In this document: positions 24,856 through 34,627 of the stretch, piece by piece | How the letters are laid out: each line of letters opens with the position of its first letter | How positions within the stretch are numbered: the stretch's first letter is position 1 | From: Catellatospora bangladeshensis | Lineage (GTDB): Bacteria > Actinomycetota > Actinomycetes > Mycobacteriales > Micromonosporaceae | Assembly: GCF_016862575.1 (NCBI RefSeq) | Contig: NZ_BONF01000028.1 | Span: 62,001-126,000 of the forward strand | Length of the DNA: 64,000 bases | Direction of reading: 5' to 3' | The notes under the pieces: model-generated | What the model was told of the DNA's origin: nothing | Seen by the model: the letters and a program-made list of their open reading frames with translations, nothing else | Databases searched by the model: none | Program-made: the position numbers and the translations under genes

Positions 24856-26115
24856 TCAGGCGCGCAGCCTGCGCCAACCCGCCTTCGCCAGGTCGAGGGT
24901 GGTCAGCGCGGCGCCGGCGAGCTGACCGGCGGCCTGCAGCGCCGCCTTGCGCGGGCGGCCGCGTCCGCGCCGGGCCGCGAGCAGCCGCTGGAACAGGGCC
25001 GCGTGCCGGTCGGCGACCACCGCCGGGTCGAACCGGGCCGCCTTGGCCAGCGCCGCCCGGCCCATGGCCTGCCGCCGGTCGCCGTCGCCGATCAGGTCCA
25101 GCATCGCCGCGGCCAGCGCGGCCGGGTCGCGCGGCGGGACCAGCAGCCCGTCCACGCCGTGGTCGATGATCTCGCGGGGGCCGTGCGGGCAGTCGGTGGC
25201 GACCACGGGCAGGCCGACCCGCATCCCCTCGACGATGGTCATGCCGAACGACTCCATGCTCGACGACACCACCAGCAGCGAGCCCTCGGCCAGGTGCGGC
25301 TCCAGCGGCGTGGTCACCCCCATGAGGCGCACGTGCTCGCGCAGCCCCAGCTCGCCGATCAGGTCGTCGAGGGCGGCCCGGCGCTCGCCGCCGCCGTACA
25401 GGCGCAGGGTCCACTCCGGACGCTGGGCGCGGACCAGCGCGAACGCGCGGATCAGGTCGTCGTAGCGCTTGACCGCGGCCAGCCGTCCCGCGGCCACCAC
25501 CACCGGCGCGGTCACCGTCGACGGCGGCACCGGCGTGGCCGGTACGCAGTTCGGTATCGCGCTGACGTGCACCCCGGGCAGGCGCATCAGCCGCCGGTAC
25601 GCCGCCGCGTCGGCGCCGGTGGTCGTGGTGACCGCGTCCAGCCGGGTGAAGTGGCGGCGCAGCGCGAACCGCAGCCGGTTGCTGTACGACTGCAGCGTCA
25701 GGTGCTCCTGCGCGACGCGTACCAGCCGGGCCGGGGCCTGCCGGGCGATGTGGACGTTGAGCCCCGCCCGGGTCCCGACCACCACGTCCGCGTCCAGCCC
25801 CGCCAGGTAGCCGCCGATGCGCTCGTCGGTGAGGGCGCTGTACTGCGCGTACCGGTGCTCGGCAGCCGGGAACACGGTCGAGCGGCGGGCCGTGCCGGGA
25901 TGGTCGCCCTCGTAGCGGCCGCCGTCGCGGCGCAGATCTACCAGGTGACTCAGGCGCGCCCCGGCCAGCCCGAAGTGCGGATCGTCGCGGTGGCGGAACA
26001 CCGAGACGACCTCGACCTCATGGCCGGCCATGGCCAGCGCGTTGGCCAGGTTCGCGGTCGTGCGCGCCGTGCCGCCGACCGCGTACGCGTTGTGGACCAG
26101 GAACGAGATGCGCAT
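24856..26115 (-). CDS. GT4-family glycosyltransferase
   Basis: A 419-residue GT-B glycosyltransferase. The acceptor domain begins RISFLVHNAYAVGGTARTTA. The donor domain contains VVVAAGRLAAVKRYDDLIRA, LRLYGGGERRAALDDLI, the E-x7-E region as SMESFGMTIVEGMRVGLPVV, and a C-terminal helical tail. In this family a retaining transfer from a nucleotide-sugar is expected. No other glycan genes are adjacent, so the product could be a glycolipid, glycoprotein or wall glycan. ATG 26115 matches the family N-terminus. Confidence 0.88.
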   Translation of the reverse strand: MRISFLVHNAYAVGGTARTTANLANALAMAGHEVEVVSVFRHRDDPHFGLAGARLSHLVDLRRDGGRYEGDHPGTARRSTVFPAAEHRYAQYSALTDERIGGYLAGLDADVVVGTRAGLNVHIARQAPARLVRVAQEHLTLQSYSNRLRFALRRHFTRLDAVTTTTGADAAAYRRLMRLPGVHVSAIPNCVPATPVPPSTVTAPVVVAAGRLAAVKRYDDLIRAFALVRAQRPEWTLRLYGGGERRAALDDLIGELGLREHVRLMGVTTPLEPHLAEGSLLVVSSSMESFGMTIVEGMRVGLPVVATDCPHGPREIIDHGVDGLLVPPRDPAALAAAMLDLIGDGDRRQAMGRAALAKAARFDPAVVADRHAALFQRLLAARRGRGRPRKAALQAAGQLAGAALTTLDLAKAGWRRLRA

Positions 26116-26245
26116 CCGGACACCCCCGTGCTTGCTGCTGTGACATCTCGTTACGCACGGCGCGGCGGCATGGTTGCGGTCCGGTCCGTGATTCATCCGG
26201 TGGGCGCGACGTTCGTTGTCGGACGGGGTCGTTAAGTTGGCGCGC

Positions 26246-27571
26246 ATGTCCGAACCGATCGAGCCGCCCTGGAGCGCCGAGCAGATCCAGGCGCTGGCTC
26301 CTGACGCGTCCTCGCTGAAATCGGCCGTCAAGCTCGCCGGAGCGTCCGGCTGGAGCAGCACCGGCACCGGCGGCACCCCGACCGGCCTGTGGGGCCTGTG
26401 CCAGGGCAGCGGCAGCACGCCGTACCAGATCTGCGTCGACCTGACCGAACCCGCCTACAAGTGCTCCTGCCCGAGCCGCAAGTTCCCCTGCAAGCACGCG
26501 CTGGCGCTGCTGCTGCGCTGGTCGGCCGGGAAGGTCGACGCCGCCGCGCCGCCGCAGTGGATGACCGAGTGGACCACCTCGCGCGGGGCGCGGGCGCAGA
26601 AGAAGGCCGAGGCCGCCACCGCGCCGCGCACCGAGGCGCAGGAGAAGGCCGCCGCGAAGCGGGCCGCCAAACGCGCCGAGTCGGTCGCCGGTGGCGTCGC
26701 CGAGCTGCGGGTATGGCTTTCCGACCAGGTCCGGCACGGCATCGCCGGGCTCGACCAGGCCGGCTACCGCCCGTTCGAGCAGGTGGCCGCGCGGCTGGTC
26801 GACGCGCAGGCGCCCGGCCTGGCCGCCGCGGTGCGCCGCCTCGCGCCCCTGCCCAGCTCGGGCTCCGGCTGGGAGCAGCGGCTGCTCGCCGAGCTGGGCC
26901 TGCTGCACCTGCTGGCCGGGGCCGCCGCCGACGCGGACGCGCTGCCGGAGGACCTCGCGGTCACCGTGCGCTCCCGGGCCGGGCAGCAGGTCAGCGCCGA
27001 CCAGGTGCTGGCCGGGCCCCGAGTGCGCGACCGGTGGCAGGTCGTCGGGACGCGCGACGAGCTGGACGACAAGCTCAACAGCCGCCGGGTGTGGCTGCGC
27101 GGCCGCGACACCGGCCGTGCCGCGCTCGTGCTGTCGTTCGCCGCGCAGGGCCAGGCGCTGCCCGTCGACCTGGTCCTCGGCACCGAACTCGACGCGGAGC
27201 TGACCTTCTATCCCGGGGTCGCGCCGCTGCGGGCGCTGATCGCCGAGCGGCACGGCGCCCCGAGCACCTGCCCCGCCCCTGGCCCGGCGCAGACCGTGGC
27301 GCAGGCCCTCGACGAGATCTGCACCGCGCTGGCCGCCGACCCGTGGCTGTTCAGCTGGCCGCTGCTGCTGACCGGCGCGTTCGCCCCCGGGCAGCCGTGG
27401 CACCTGGTCGACGCCGACGGCGACGCCCTGCCGCTGGACCCGTCGTTCGGCGAGCCGTGGCGCCTGGCCGCCGTCGCGGGCGGCGAGCCGATCACCCTGG
27501 CCGCCGAGTGGGGCCCGTCCGGCCTGCGTCCCCTGACCGTGTACGCCGCCGGAGAGGTGGTCCGGGCATGA
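26246..27571 (+). CDS. SWIM zinc-finger protein
   Basis: A 441-residue protein with a SWIM motif at about residues 72-86 (CSCPSRKFPCKH, i.e. CxC-x6-CxH) preceded by YQICVDLTEP. A Lys/Ala-rich charged linker (about 110-145) and a helical C-terminal region follow. SWIM domains bind nucleic acid or protein. It is the first of five overlapping genes (SWIM, DUF5691, MoxR, DUF5682, VWA), an arrangement repeatedly found in bacteria. The next gene starts inside its stop codon (ATGA). Confidence 0.85.
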   Translation: MSEPIEPPWSAEQIQALAPDASSLKSAVKLAGASGWSSTGTGGTPTGLWGLCQGSGSTPYQICVDLTEPAYKCSCPSRKFPCKHALALLLRWSAGKVDAAAPPQWMTEWTTSRGARAQKKAEAATAPRTEAQEKAAAKRAAKRAESVAGGVAELRVWLSDQVRHGIAGLDQAGYRPFEQVAARLVDAQAPGLAAAVRRLAPLPSSGSGWEQRLLAELGLLHLLAGAAADADALPEDLAVTVRSRAGQQVSADQVLAGPRVRDRWQVVGTRDELDDKLNSRRVWLRGRDTGRAALVLSFAAQGQALPVDLVLGTELDAELTFYPGVAPLRALIAERHGAPSTCPAPGPAQTVAQALDEICTALAADPWLFSWPLLLTGAFAPGQPWHLVDADGDALPLDPSFGEPWRLAAVAGGEPITLAAEWGPSGLRPLTVYAAGEVVRA

Positions 27572-29061
27572 CCGGCGAGGTGTGGAACGACCTGCTGTCC
27601 AGCGCCCTCGTCGGCACGGACCGGCGCAAGGCGGTGCTGCCCGCCGTGGACGGCGCGCTCAAGGCGGTGCTGCCCGTCGGCGAGCTGGACCCCGAATCGC
27701 TGCTCGCGGCCGCCGCCGTGGTGACCGTGGCGCGCCGTGCCGGGCAGCAGGCCGCCCGCGTCGCCGCGCCGGTGCCCGCACCCGCGGAGACGATGCCGCT
27801 CGCGCCCGCCGGTGCGCAGGACCGGCTCGGCCGGCTGCTGTCCGGGCTGGACGGCGACCTCGACCGGGCGACCAGCCGGGAGCTGGCCGGGGAGTGGCTG
27901 CGCCTGGCCGCCGACCGTGGCCTGCGCGCCGCGCCGCAGCTGCTGGTGACGCTGCTGGAGCTGGGCTGTGCCGAGTCGTCGCTGCGGCCGCTGATCCGCG
28001 CGGCCGGCGGCGAAAGGCTGACCTGGCTGTGCGTGGAGGGGCCGGGCCGCTGGGCGTGGGCCGCCGAGAGCGACGCCGACCCGGACCCGGCCGACTGGGA
28101 CACCGGCCGCGTCGCCGAACGGGCCGCGTACCTCGCCCACCTGCGCGAGCGGGACCCGGCGGCGGGCCGTGAGCTGCTGCTGGCGACCTGGCCGCAGGAG
28201 AAGGCCGCTGATCTGGCCGTGCTCGTCGACGCGTGCGAGGCGGGGCTCGGCCCCGAGGACGAGGCGTGGCTGGAGAAGGCCCTCGACGGGCGCAGCGGGC
28301 AGGTCCGGGAGGCGGCCGTGCGGCTGCTCGCGGCGCTGCCCGGCTCGGCATACCGGCAGCGGATGAAGGAGCGGGCGCTGGCCGGCGTCACCGCACCCGC
28401 GCGCGGGCGGCTGGAGGTGCACCTACCCACCGCGTTCGACGCGGGGATGCGCCGCGACGGCGTCGTGGAGAAGACCCTCGCCGGGGTCGGCGAGCGCTCG
28501 CACTGGCTGCGGCAGTGCATCGCGGCCGCCCCGCTGGACTGCTGGTCGGCGTACGGCGACTCGCCGGAGGCGTTCCTGACGCGGCAGGCGCGCCAGGCCG
28601 ACGACGACTGGGGCAACCCGCTGCGCCACGGCCTGGCCCGCGCCGCGATCGAGCAGCGCGACGTCCGCTGGGCGCGCGCCCTGATCAGGGACGGCTTCCT
28701 CGCCGACAGCAGCGACATGTACGCCGACATGGCCGCGGTGCTGCCCGCGGACGAGCTGACCGAGCTGGTGGCGGGCCGGATCGCGCGGGAGGGCGGCGCG
28801 TCGGCGCGGCTGCTCGAAGCGCTGCCGCAGCCCTGGCCCGCGCCGGTGTGCGAGGCGGTGCTGGGGGCCCTCGGCAATCAGGAGCGCCGCCGTTCCGGCT
28901 GGTGGCAGCTGCTGCGGCAGGGCGAGTCGGGCTTCGGCCCGCAGTACGCGCCGCGGGTGCGGGCGCTGCACGACGCGCTGCCGCCCACGGACCAGCAGAT
29001 GCTGTCCCGCTTCATGATCATTTTGCAGATCCGACACGACATCCACCGGGAGTTCGCATGA
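27568..29061 (+). CDS. DUF5691 protein
   Basis: A 497-residue, almost wholly helical protein of the DUF5691 type. It starts VWNDLLSSALVGTDRRKAVL, and the C-terminal half is made of HEAT-like repeats (EDEAWLEKALDGRSGQVREA, then AAVRLLAALPGSAY). It has no catalytic motif and is probably a scaffold for the neighbouring ATPase system. It overlaps the upstream gene by 4 bp and the MoxR gene by 4 bp. Confidence 0.8.
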   Translation: MTGEVWNDLLSSALVGTDRRKAVLPAVDGALKAVLPVGELDPESLLAAAAVVTVARRAGQQAARVAAPVPAPAETMPLAPAGAQDRLGRLLSGLDGDLDRATSRELAGEWLRLAADRGLRAAPQLLVTLLELGCAESSLRPLIRAAGGERLTWLCVEGPGRWAWAAESDADPDPADWDTGRVAERAAYLAHLRERDPAAGRELLLATWPQEKAADLAVLVDACEAGLGPEDEAWLEKALDGRSGQVREAAVRLLAALPGSAYRQRMKERALAGVTAPARGRLEVHLPTAFDAGMRRDGVVEKTLAGVGERSHWLRQCIAAAPLDCWSAYGDSPEAFLTRQARQADDDWGNPLRHGLARAAIEQRDVRWARALIRDGFLADSSDMYADMAAVLPADELTELVAGRIAREGGASARLLEALPQPWPAPVCEAVLGALGNQERRRSGWWQLLRQGESGFGPQYAPRVRALHDALPPTDQQMLSRFMIILQIRHDIHREFA

Positions 29062-30146
29062 CCGCCACCCTCGACGCCGCCACCCCCGTGCTGCGGCCGC
29101 ACGCCGAGCAGCTGTACGCCGCCGAGCTGGCGCAGCTGGCCGAGGCCGACGACCGGCCCCGCCCGCCGGGCTGGAAGCTGTCCCCGCAGGCCGTGGTGAC
29201 GTACCTGCTCGGCGACGGCAAGGACATCAGCGCCAAGTACATCGGCCCGCGCCGGCTGATGGAGGTCGCCGTGGCGACGCTGGCCACCGACCGGGCGCTG
29301 CTGCTGCTCGGCGTGCCCGGCACCGCCAAGACGTGGGTGTCCGAGCACCTCGCCGCGGCGGTCAGCGGCGACTCGACGCTGCTGGTCCAGGGCACCGCGG
29401 GCACCCCCGAGGAGGCCATGCGCTATGGCTGGAACTACGCCCGGCTGCTCGCCGAGGGCCCGACCGCGGGCGCCGTGGTGGCCAGCCCGGTGATGCGGGC
29501 CATGCGCACCGGCGCGATCGCCCGTATCGAGGAGCTGACCCGGGTCCCCTCCGACGTGCAGGACACCCTGCTGACGATCCTGTCGGAGAAGACCCTGCCG
29601 GTGCCGGAGCTGGGCGAGGAGGTGCAGGCGGTCAAGGGCTTCAACGTCATCGCCACCGCCAACGACCGCGACCGCGGCGTGAACGAGCTGTCCAGCGCGC
29701 TGCGGCGCCGCTTCAACACCGTCGTGCTGCCCGTGCCCGGGACCGTGGACGAGGAGGTCGACATCGTGTCGCAGCGGGTCGCCTCGCTCGGCCGGGCGCT
29801 GGAGCTGCCCGAGGTGCCCGATGCGATCAGCGAGATCCGCCGCGTGGTGACCGTGTTCCGGGAGCTGCGCGAGGGCGTGACCGCCGACGGGCGTACCAAG
29901 CTGAAGAGCCCCAGCGGCACCCTGTCCACCGCCGAGGCGATCTCGGTGATGACCAGCGGCATGGCCCTCGCCTCGCACTTCGGCGACGGCACCGTCCGCG
30001 CCGCCGACGTCGCCGCGGGCATCCGCGGCGCGGTGGTCCGCGACCCCGTGTCCGACGCCGTCATCTGGCGGGAGTACCTGGAGACCGTGGCGCGCGAGCG
30101 CGACGGCTGGAAGGACTTCTACCGCGCCGCCCGGGAGGCGGAGTGA
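29058..30146 (+). CDS. MoxR-family AAA+ ATPase
   Basis: A 362-residue AAA+ ATPase of the MoxR group. Walker A is LLGVPGTAKTWVSEHL (about residues 87-102), Walker B region IARIEELTRV (about 154-163), sensor 1 VIATANDRDRGVNELSSALR, and the arginine-finger region LRRRFNTVVLP. MoxR ATPases act with VWA proteins as chaperones that insert metals or remodel complexes. Here the VWA protein is two genes downstream. ATG 29058 overlaps the DUF5691 stop. Confidence 0.9.
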   Translation: MTATLDAATPVLRPHAEQLYAAELAQLAEADDRPRPPGWKLSPQAVVTYLLGDGKDISAKYIGPRRLMEVAVATLATDRALLLLGVPGTAKTWVSEHLAAAVSGDSTLLVQGTAGTPEEAMRYGWNYARLLAEGPTAGAVVASPVMRAMRTGAIARIEELTRVPSDVQDTLLTILSEKTLPVPELGEEVQAVKGFNVIATANDRDRGVNELSSALRRRFNTVVLPVPGTVDEEVDIVSQRVASLGRALELPEVPDAISEIRRVVTVFRELREGVTADGRTKLKSPSGTLSTAEAISVMTSGMALASHFGDGTVRAADVAAGIRGAVVRDPVSDAVIWREYLETVARERDGWKDFYRAAREAE

Positions 30147-32575
30147 GCTCCGACCGCGTCCACGTCCTGGGCGTACGCCACCACGGCCCGGGTTCGGCCC
30201 GGGCCCTGGTGCGGGCCCTGGACGAGCTGCGCCCGGACCTGATCCTGGTCGAGGGCCCGCCGGAGGCGGACGGCCTGGTGGCGCTCGCCGCGCACGAGGA
30301 CCTGGAGCCGCCGGTCGCACTGCTGGCGTACCCGACGGCGGCGACAGCGGGCAAGGGCGGGGTGAAGGGACGGGCGGCGTTCTGGCCGTTCGCGGTGTTC
30401 TCGCCGGAGTGGCAGGCGCTGCGCTGGGCCGTCGAGCACGAGGTGCCGCTGCGCTTCTGCGACCTGCCCGCCGGCCACCGCTTCGCCGCCCAGGCAGCCG
30501 AGGACGCCGGGGCGGGCGGCACGGAGCCGGACGGACCGCTCGCCGACGCCGTGCCGAGTCCCGACGCATCCGTGCCTGACGCCTCCACGCCAGCCGTAGG
30601 TGCCGGATCGGCTGAGGCTCCGGCGACGGCATCGGCCGCCGGAGCTACGACGGTGCCCAAGACGGCTGGCGAGCCCGCTGGCGCGGACGAGGCCGATCCC
30701 GCCGAGGGTGAGGACGCGCTGCGGGTGGACCCGATCGCGGGGCTGGCCCACGCTGCCGGGTACGACGACCCGGAGCGCTGGTGGGAGGACGTGATCGAGC
30801 ACCGGCGCGACGTGCCGCCGTTCGCGGCAGTGGCCGAGGCGATGGCCGCCGTGCGCGAGTCCGCGCCGGTCATCGGCGAGGATCTGGTCCGCGAGGCGTA
30901 CATGCGCCAGGTCCTGCGTGCCGCCCTGAAAGAGGGACACCAGCGCATCGCCGTGGTCTGCGGCGCCTGGCACGTGCCCGCCCTCACCGGCGAGCTGCCC
31001 CCGGCCAAGGCCGACGCCGCGCTGCTCAAGGGCCTGCCCGCGGTGCCGACGACGGTCACCTGGGTGCCCTGGACGCACGGGCGGCTGGCCTCCTGGAGCG
31101 GCTACGGCGCGGGCGTCACCGCGCCCGGCTGGTACCACCACCTGTTCACCGCCGAGGACCAGCCGGTCGAGCGCTGGCTGGTCGGCGTCGCCGGGGTGCT
31201 GCGCGGCGAGGACCTGAACGTGTCCAGCGCCCACGTCATCGAGTCGGTCCGGCTGGCCGACACCCTCGCCGTGCTGCGCGGCCGCCCGCTGCCCGGCCTG
31301 GCCGAGGTCACCGAGGCGACCCGGGCCGTGCTGTGCGACGGCGACGACACCCGGCTGGAGCTGGTGCAGCGCAAGGTCGTGGTGGGGGAGCGGCTCGGCC
31401 GTGTCCCCGCCGACGCCCCGGCCGTGCCGCTGGCCCGCGACCTGGCCGCGACCGCCAAGCGCCTCAAACTGGCCCAGCAGGCGCTGATCACCGACCACGA
31501 CCTCGACCTGCGCAAGCCGAACGACCTGGAGCGAAGCAGGCTGCTGCACCGGCTGCGGCTGCTCGGCGTCGGCTGGGGCACCCCTGCCCAGCGCAAGGCG
31601 GGCAAGGGCACCTTCTGGGAGTCGTGGCGCCTGCAGTGGCACCCCGAGTACGCCGTCGACCTCATCGAGGCCAGCGCGTACGGCGTCACCGTCGAGCAGG
31701 CCGCCACCGCCAAGACCGTCGAGTCGGCTGCCGGGGCCGAGCTGCCCGTGCTGACCGGCCTGCTGGAGGCGTGCCTGCTCGCCGACCTGCCCGGCGCGCA
31801 GCCCCGGGTGCTCCAGGAGCTGAACGACCGGGCCGCCGTCGACACCGACGTGGCCCAGCTGATGGCGGCCGTGCCCGCGCTGGCCCGCTCGCTGCGCTAC
31901 GGCGACGTCCGCGCCACCAGCACCGACGCGCTGGCCGAGGTGCTGACCGGCCTGGTCACCCGGATCCGGCTGGGCCTGCCCGGCGCGCTCACCGGCCTGG
32001 ACGACGACGCGGCCCGCGCCCTGCGCGAGCACCTCGACGGCACGCACGAGGCGCTGAACCTGCTCGCCGACCGGCTGCCGCTGCGCGAGGAGTGGCTGGC
32101 GGCGCTGGCGCGGCTGGTGGACCGGCCGGACCTGCCCGGCCTGCTCGCCGGGCGGCTGCTGCGGCTGCTGCGCGACGCGGGCAGCTTCGACGCCGATGCG
32201 GTCGAGCTGCGCCTGTCCCGGGCGCTGACCGTGGGCGTGCCGCCGACGACCGCGGCCGGCTACGTCGAGGGCTTCATCGCCGGCGGCGGGCTGCTGCTGG
32301 TGCACGACGAGGCGCTGCTATCGCTGGTGGACCGGTGGCTGACCGGGCTCGCCCCGGACACGTTCACGGCCGTGCTGCCGCTGCTGCGGCGTACCTTCGC
32401 CGCCTTCGCCGCCCCCGAACGCCGCGCCGTCGGCGAAAAGGTCCGCCATCTGGGCTCCGGCGGCACCCGCCGCTCGGGATCCGATCTGGACGAACTCGAA
32501 CTCGACGAGGCCCGCGTGGCGCGGGTCCTGCCGACGCTGGAGCTGCTGCTGGCGGCGGGAAGGGGTACGCGGTGA
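30143..32575 (+). CDS. DUF5682 protein
   Basis: An 810-residue protein of the DUF5682 type. The N-terminus has HVLGVRHHGPGSARALVRAL and LILVEGPPEADGLVALA, resembling the TraB/ChaN-like erythromycin-esterase fold with paired His and Glu. An Ala/Pro/Asp-rich low-complexity insert lies at about residues 120-195. The rest is helical, with VVCGAWHVPALTGELPPAKA. It may be a hydrolase, which fits an effector role in the MoxR/VWA system; no activity is established. GTG 30143 overlaps the MoxR stop. Confidence 0.8.
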   Translation: MSSDRVHVLGVRHHGPGSARALVRALDELRPDLILVEGPPEADGLVALAAHEDLEPPVALLAYPTAATAGKGGVKGRAAFWPFAVFSPEWQALRWAVEHEVPLRFCDLPAGHRFAAQAAEDAGAGGTEPDGPLADAVPSPDASVPDASTPAVGAGSAEAPATASAAGATTVPKTAGEPAGADEADPAEGEDALRVDPIAGLAHAAGYDDPERWWEDVIEHRRDVPPFAAVAEAMAAVRESAPVIGEDLVREAYMRQVLRAALKEGHQRIAVVCGAWHVPALTGELPPAKADAALLKGLPAVPTTVTWVPWTHGRLASWSGYGAGVTAPGWYHHLFTAEDQPVERWLVGVAGVLRGEDLNVSSAHVIESVRLADTLAVLRGRPLPGLAEVTEATRAVLCDGDDTRLELVQRKVVVGERLGRVPADAPAVPLARDLAATAKRLKLAQQALITDHDLDLRKPNDLERSRLLHRLRLLGVGWGTPAQRKAGKGTFWESWRLQWHPEYAVDLIEASAYGVTVEQAATAKTVESAAGAELPVLTGLLEACLLADLPGAQPRVLQELNDRAAVDTDVAQLMAAVPALARSLRYGDVRATSTDALAEVLTGLVTRIRLGLPGALTGLDDDAARALREHLDGTHEALNLLADRLPLREEWLAALARLVDRPDLPGLLAGRLLRLLRDAGSFDADAVELRLSRALTVGVPPTTAAGYVEGFIAGGGLLLVHDEALLSLVDRWLTGLAPDTFTAVLPLLRRTFAAFAAPERRAVGEKVRHLGSGGTRRSGSDLDELELDEARVARVLPTLELLLAAGRGTR

Positions 32576-33723
32576 GCGACGAGGAGCGGCTGCGCCGCTG
32601 GCGCCTGGTGCTCGGCGGCGAAGGTGCCGAGGGCACCGGCACGACCCTGACCGGCACGGATGCGGGCATGGACGCGGCCCTGGCCGCGCTCTACCGCGAC
32701 GGCGACGGAGACGGCGGCTCGTCGCGCAGCGCGGGCCTGGGCGGCTCCGCGCCGAAGGTGGCCCGCTGGCTCGGCGACATCCGGGAGTACTTCCCCTCCA
32801 CCGTGGTGCAGGTGATGCAGGCCGACGCGATCGAGCGGCTCAACCTGACCCGGCTGCTGGTCGAGCCGGAGATGCTGGAGGCCGTCGAGCCGGACGTGCA
32901 CCTGGTCGGCACGCTGCTGTCGCTGAACAAGGTGATGCCGGACAAGGCCCGCGCCACCGCCCGCATGGTCGTCGCGAAGGTCGTGGCCGAGCTGGAGCGC
33001 CGCGTCGCCCAGCGCACCCGGGCCGCGATCACCGGCGCGGTCAACCGGGCCGCGCGCATCACCCGCCCGCGCCACCGCGACATCGACTGGAACCGGACCA
33101 TCCGCGCCAACCTCAAGCACTACCAGGCCGAACACCGCACGGTGGTGCCGGAGCGGCTGATCGGCTACGGCCGGTCGACGAAGTCGGTGCAGCGCGACGT
33201 CGTGCTGTGCGTGGACCAGTCCGGCTCGATGGCCGCGTCGGTGGTCTACTCCGGAGTCTTCGGCGCGGTGCTCGCATCGATGAAGTCGCTGCGCACGTCG
33301 CTGGTCGTGTTCGACACCGCCGTGGTGGACCTGACCGACCAGCTGCAGGACCCGGTCGAGGTGCTGTTCGGCACGCAGCTCGGCGGCGGCACCGACATCA
33401 ACCGCGCCATCGCCTACTGCCAGGGCCTGATCACCAGGCCCCGGGACAGCATCTTCATCCTCATCTCCGACCTCTATGAAGGAGGGGTACGCCAGGAGAT
33501 GCTGCGCCGGGTCGCCACCATGACCGCGGCCGGGGTGCAGGTGATCGTCCTGCTCGCACTGTCCGATGAAGGACAGCCGTCGTACGACCACGCCAACGCC
33601 GCCGCGCTGGCCGCGATGGGGGTGCCGTCGTTCGCGTGTACGCCGGACGCGTTCCCGGACCTGATGGCCGCTGCGATCGAACGGCGCGATCTGCGCGCCT
33701 TCGTCGAGAAGATCGGCCGCTGA
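32572..33723 (+). CDS. VWA (von Willebrand A) domain protein
   Basis: A 383-residue protein. The helical N-terminal part includes RWLGDIREYFPSTVVQVMQA. The C-terminal VWA domain (from about residue 205) has an intact MIDAS: DVVLCVDQSGSMAASVVYSG (DxSxS), a conserved Thr (GGGTDINRAIAYC) and Asp (ILISDLYEGG). Metal-dependent binding to partner proteins is expected, in concert with the MoxR ATPase encoded upstream. GTG 32572 overlaps the DUF5682 stop (GTGA). It is the last gene of the operon and is followed by a terminator. Confidence 0.9.
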   Translation: MSDEERLRRWRLVLGGEGAEGTGTTLTGTDAGMDAALAALYRDGDGDGGSSRSAGLGGSAPKVARWLGDIREYFPSTVVQVMQADAIERLNLTRLLVEPEMLEAVEPDVHLVGTLLSLNKVMPDKARATARMVVAKVVAELERRVAQRTRAAITGAVNRAARITRPRHRDIDWNRTIRANLKHYQAEHRTVVPERLIGYGRSTKSVQRDVVLCVDQSGSMAASVVYSGVFGAVLASMKSLRTSLVVFDTAVVDLTDQLQDPVEVLFGTQLGGGTDINRAIAYCQGLITRPRDSIFILISDLYEGGVRQEMLRRVATMTAAGVQVIVLLALSDEGQPSYDHANAAALAAMGVPSFACTPDAFPDLMAAAIERRDLRAFVEKIGR

Positions 33724-33747
33724 GCGGCGGATCAGGGGAAAGTCACG

Positions 33748-33793
33748 GATCCGGCCGCGCTGACCTGGGGAGGTTGACGGGCGCGGCCGGATC
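33748..33793 (+). terminator. Terminator of the MoxR/VWA operon
   Basis: GATCCGGCCGCGC (33748-33760) pairs exactly with GCGCGGCCGGATC (33781-33793), 24 nt after the VWA stop. Confidence 0.75.
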
Positions 33794-33908
33794 ACTCTGA
33801 TCACACCGCGCACGGGGCGTCCGGTCAAGTCCTCCGGACGTACGGGCCCGGCTGTCCGGAGCGCGGCCCGCCGGGCCGTTTCGGCGCTGTGTGCCGTCTG
33901 TTACGGCG

Positions 33909-34337
33909 TCAGTGCGTGCTGACGTAATCCCAGGCCTGGCTCACCACGTCGATGCCGAAACTGAAGCGCAGCGTGGTGTAGAGCACGGCTGCCACGAACG
34001 CCAGCCCTACCAGGCCGATCAGCAGGCGCACCGGCAGCGGCTGGCGCTTCACCCACTCCGTCCAGCCGTGCACCTTGTCCTTGGTGAACTGCAGCAGGTG
34101 CCTGGCCCACACGAACTCGATCGCCCAGATCGCCAGACCGCCGATCACGATCAGCCAGCCAGGCCCCGGCAGCGGGATGAGCAGCACCCCGATCGCGATC
34201 ACCACGGCGCCCAGCACACCGATGATCACTTTGAGCACGGCTGCCCCGGTCGGGTTAGCCCGAACGGTCTGATGTGCAATGCGCGCCCGGTCCCGCCACG
34301 TGCTGGAGCGCTGCGGAAAGTCCGGTTTGTCGCTCAT
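33909..34337 (-). CDS. TIGR02611-family (PGPGW) membrane protein
   Basis: A 142-residue membrane protein. A basic N-terminus is followed by two close helices around the signature LIPLPGPGWLIVIGGLAIWA (about 58-77) and a third helix (about 108-126). The P-G-P-G-W signature and length place it in the TIGR02611 / transmembrane PGPGW group, whose function is unknown. It stands alone and divergent from the SsgA-like gene about 290 bp away. Confidence 0.85.
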   Translation of the reverse strand: MSDKPDFPQRSSTWRDRARIAHQTVRANPTGAAVLKVIIGVLGAVVIAIGVLLIPLPGPGWLIVIGGLAIWAIEFVWARHLLQFTKDKVHGWTEWVKRQPLPVRLLIGLVGLAFVAAVLYTTLRFSFGIDVVSQAWDYVSTH

Positions 34338-34627
34338 CTCCCCAACCTCGGTCGCCTTGTCGCCGGGCCCTCAAAATCGCCCGTCACCAACCCCGATGAC
34401 TGGACGTTACCGGAGTGTGTCGACGGTCCTGGCCGGCATCACGAACGACACATTCGGGCAGAAGCACGGCATGTTACTCCCGTAGGTGAGTCCGTGCCCG
34501 CGTTTTGCTCGATCTTCCCGCTATCGGGTGAGATCGAACGATGACGGAGCGTATAGGGGAGGGTCACCTTGAGTATGGGAGGGGCGGGGCGGGCAAGCGC
34601 CGCCGCAGTGCCGGGGGGAGTACGTCC

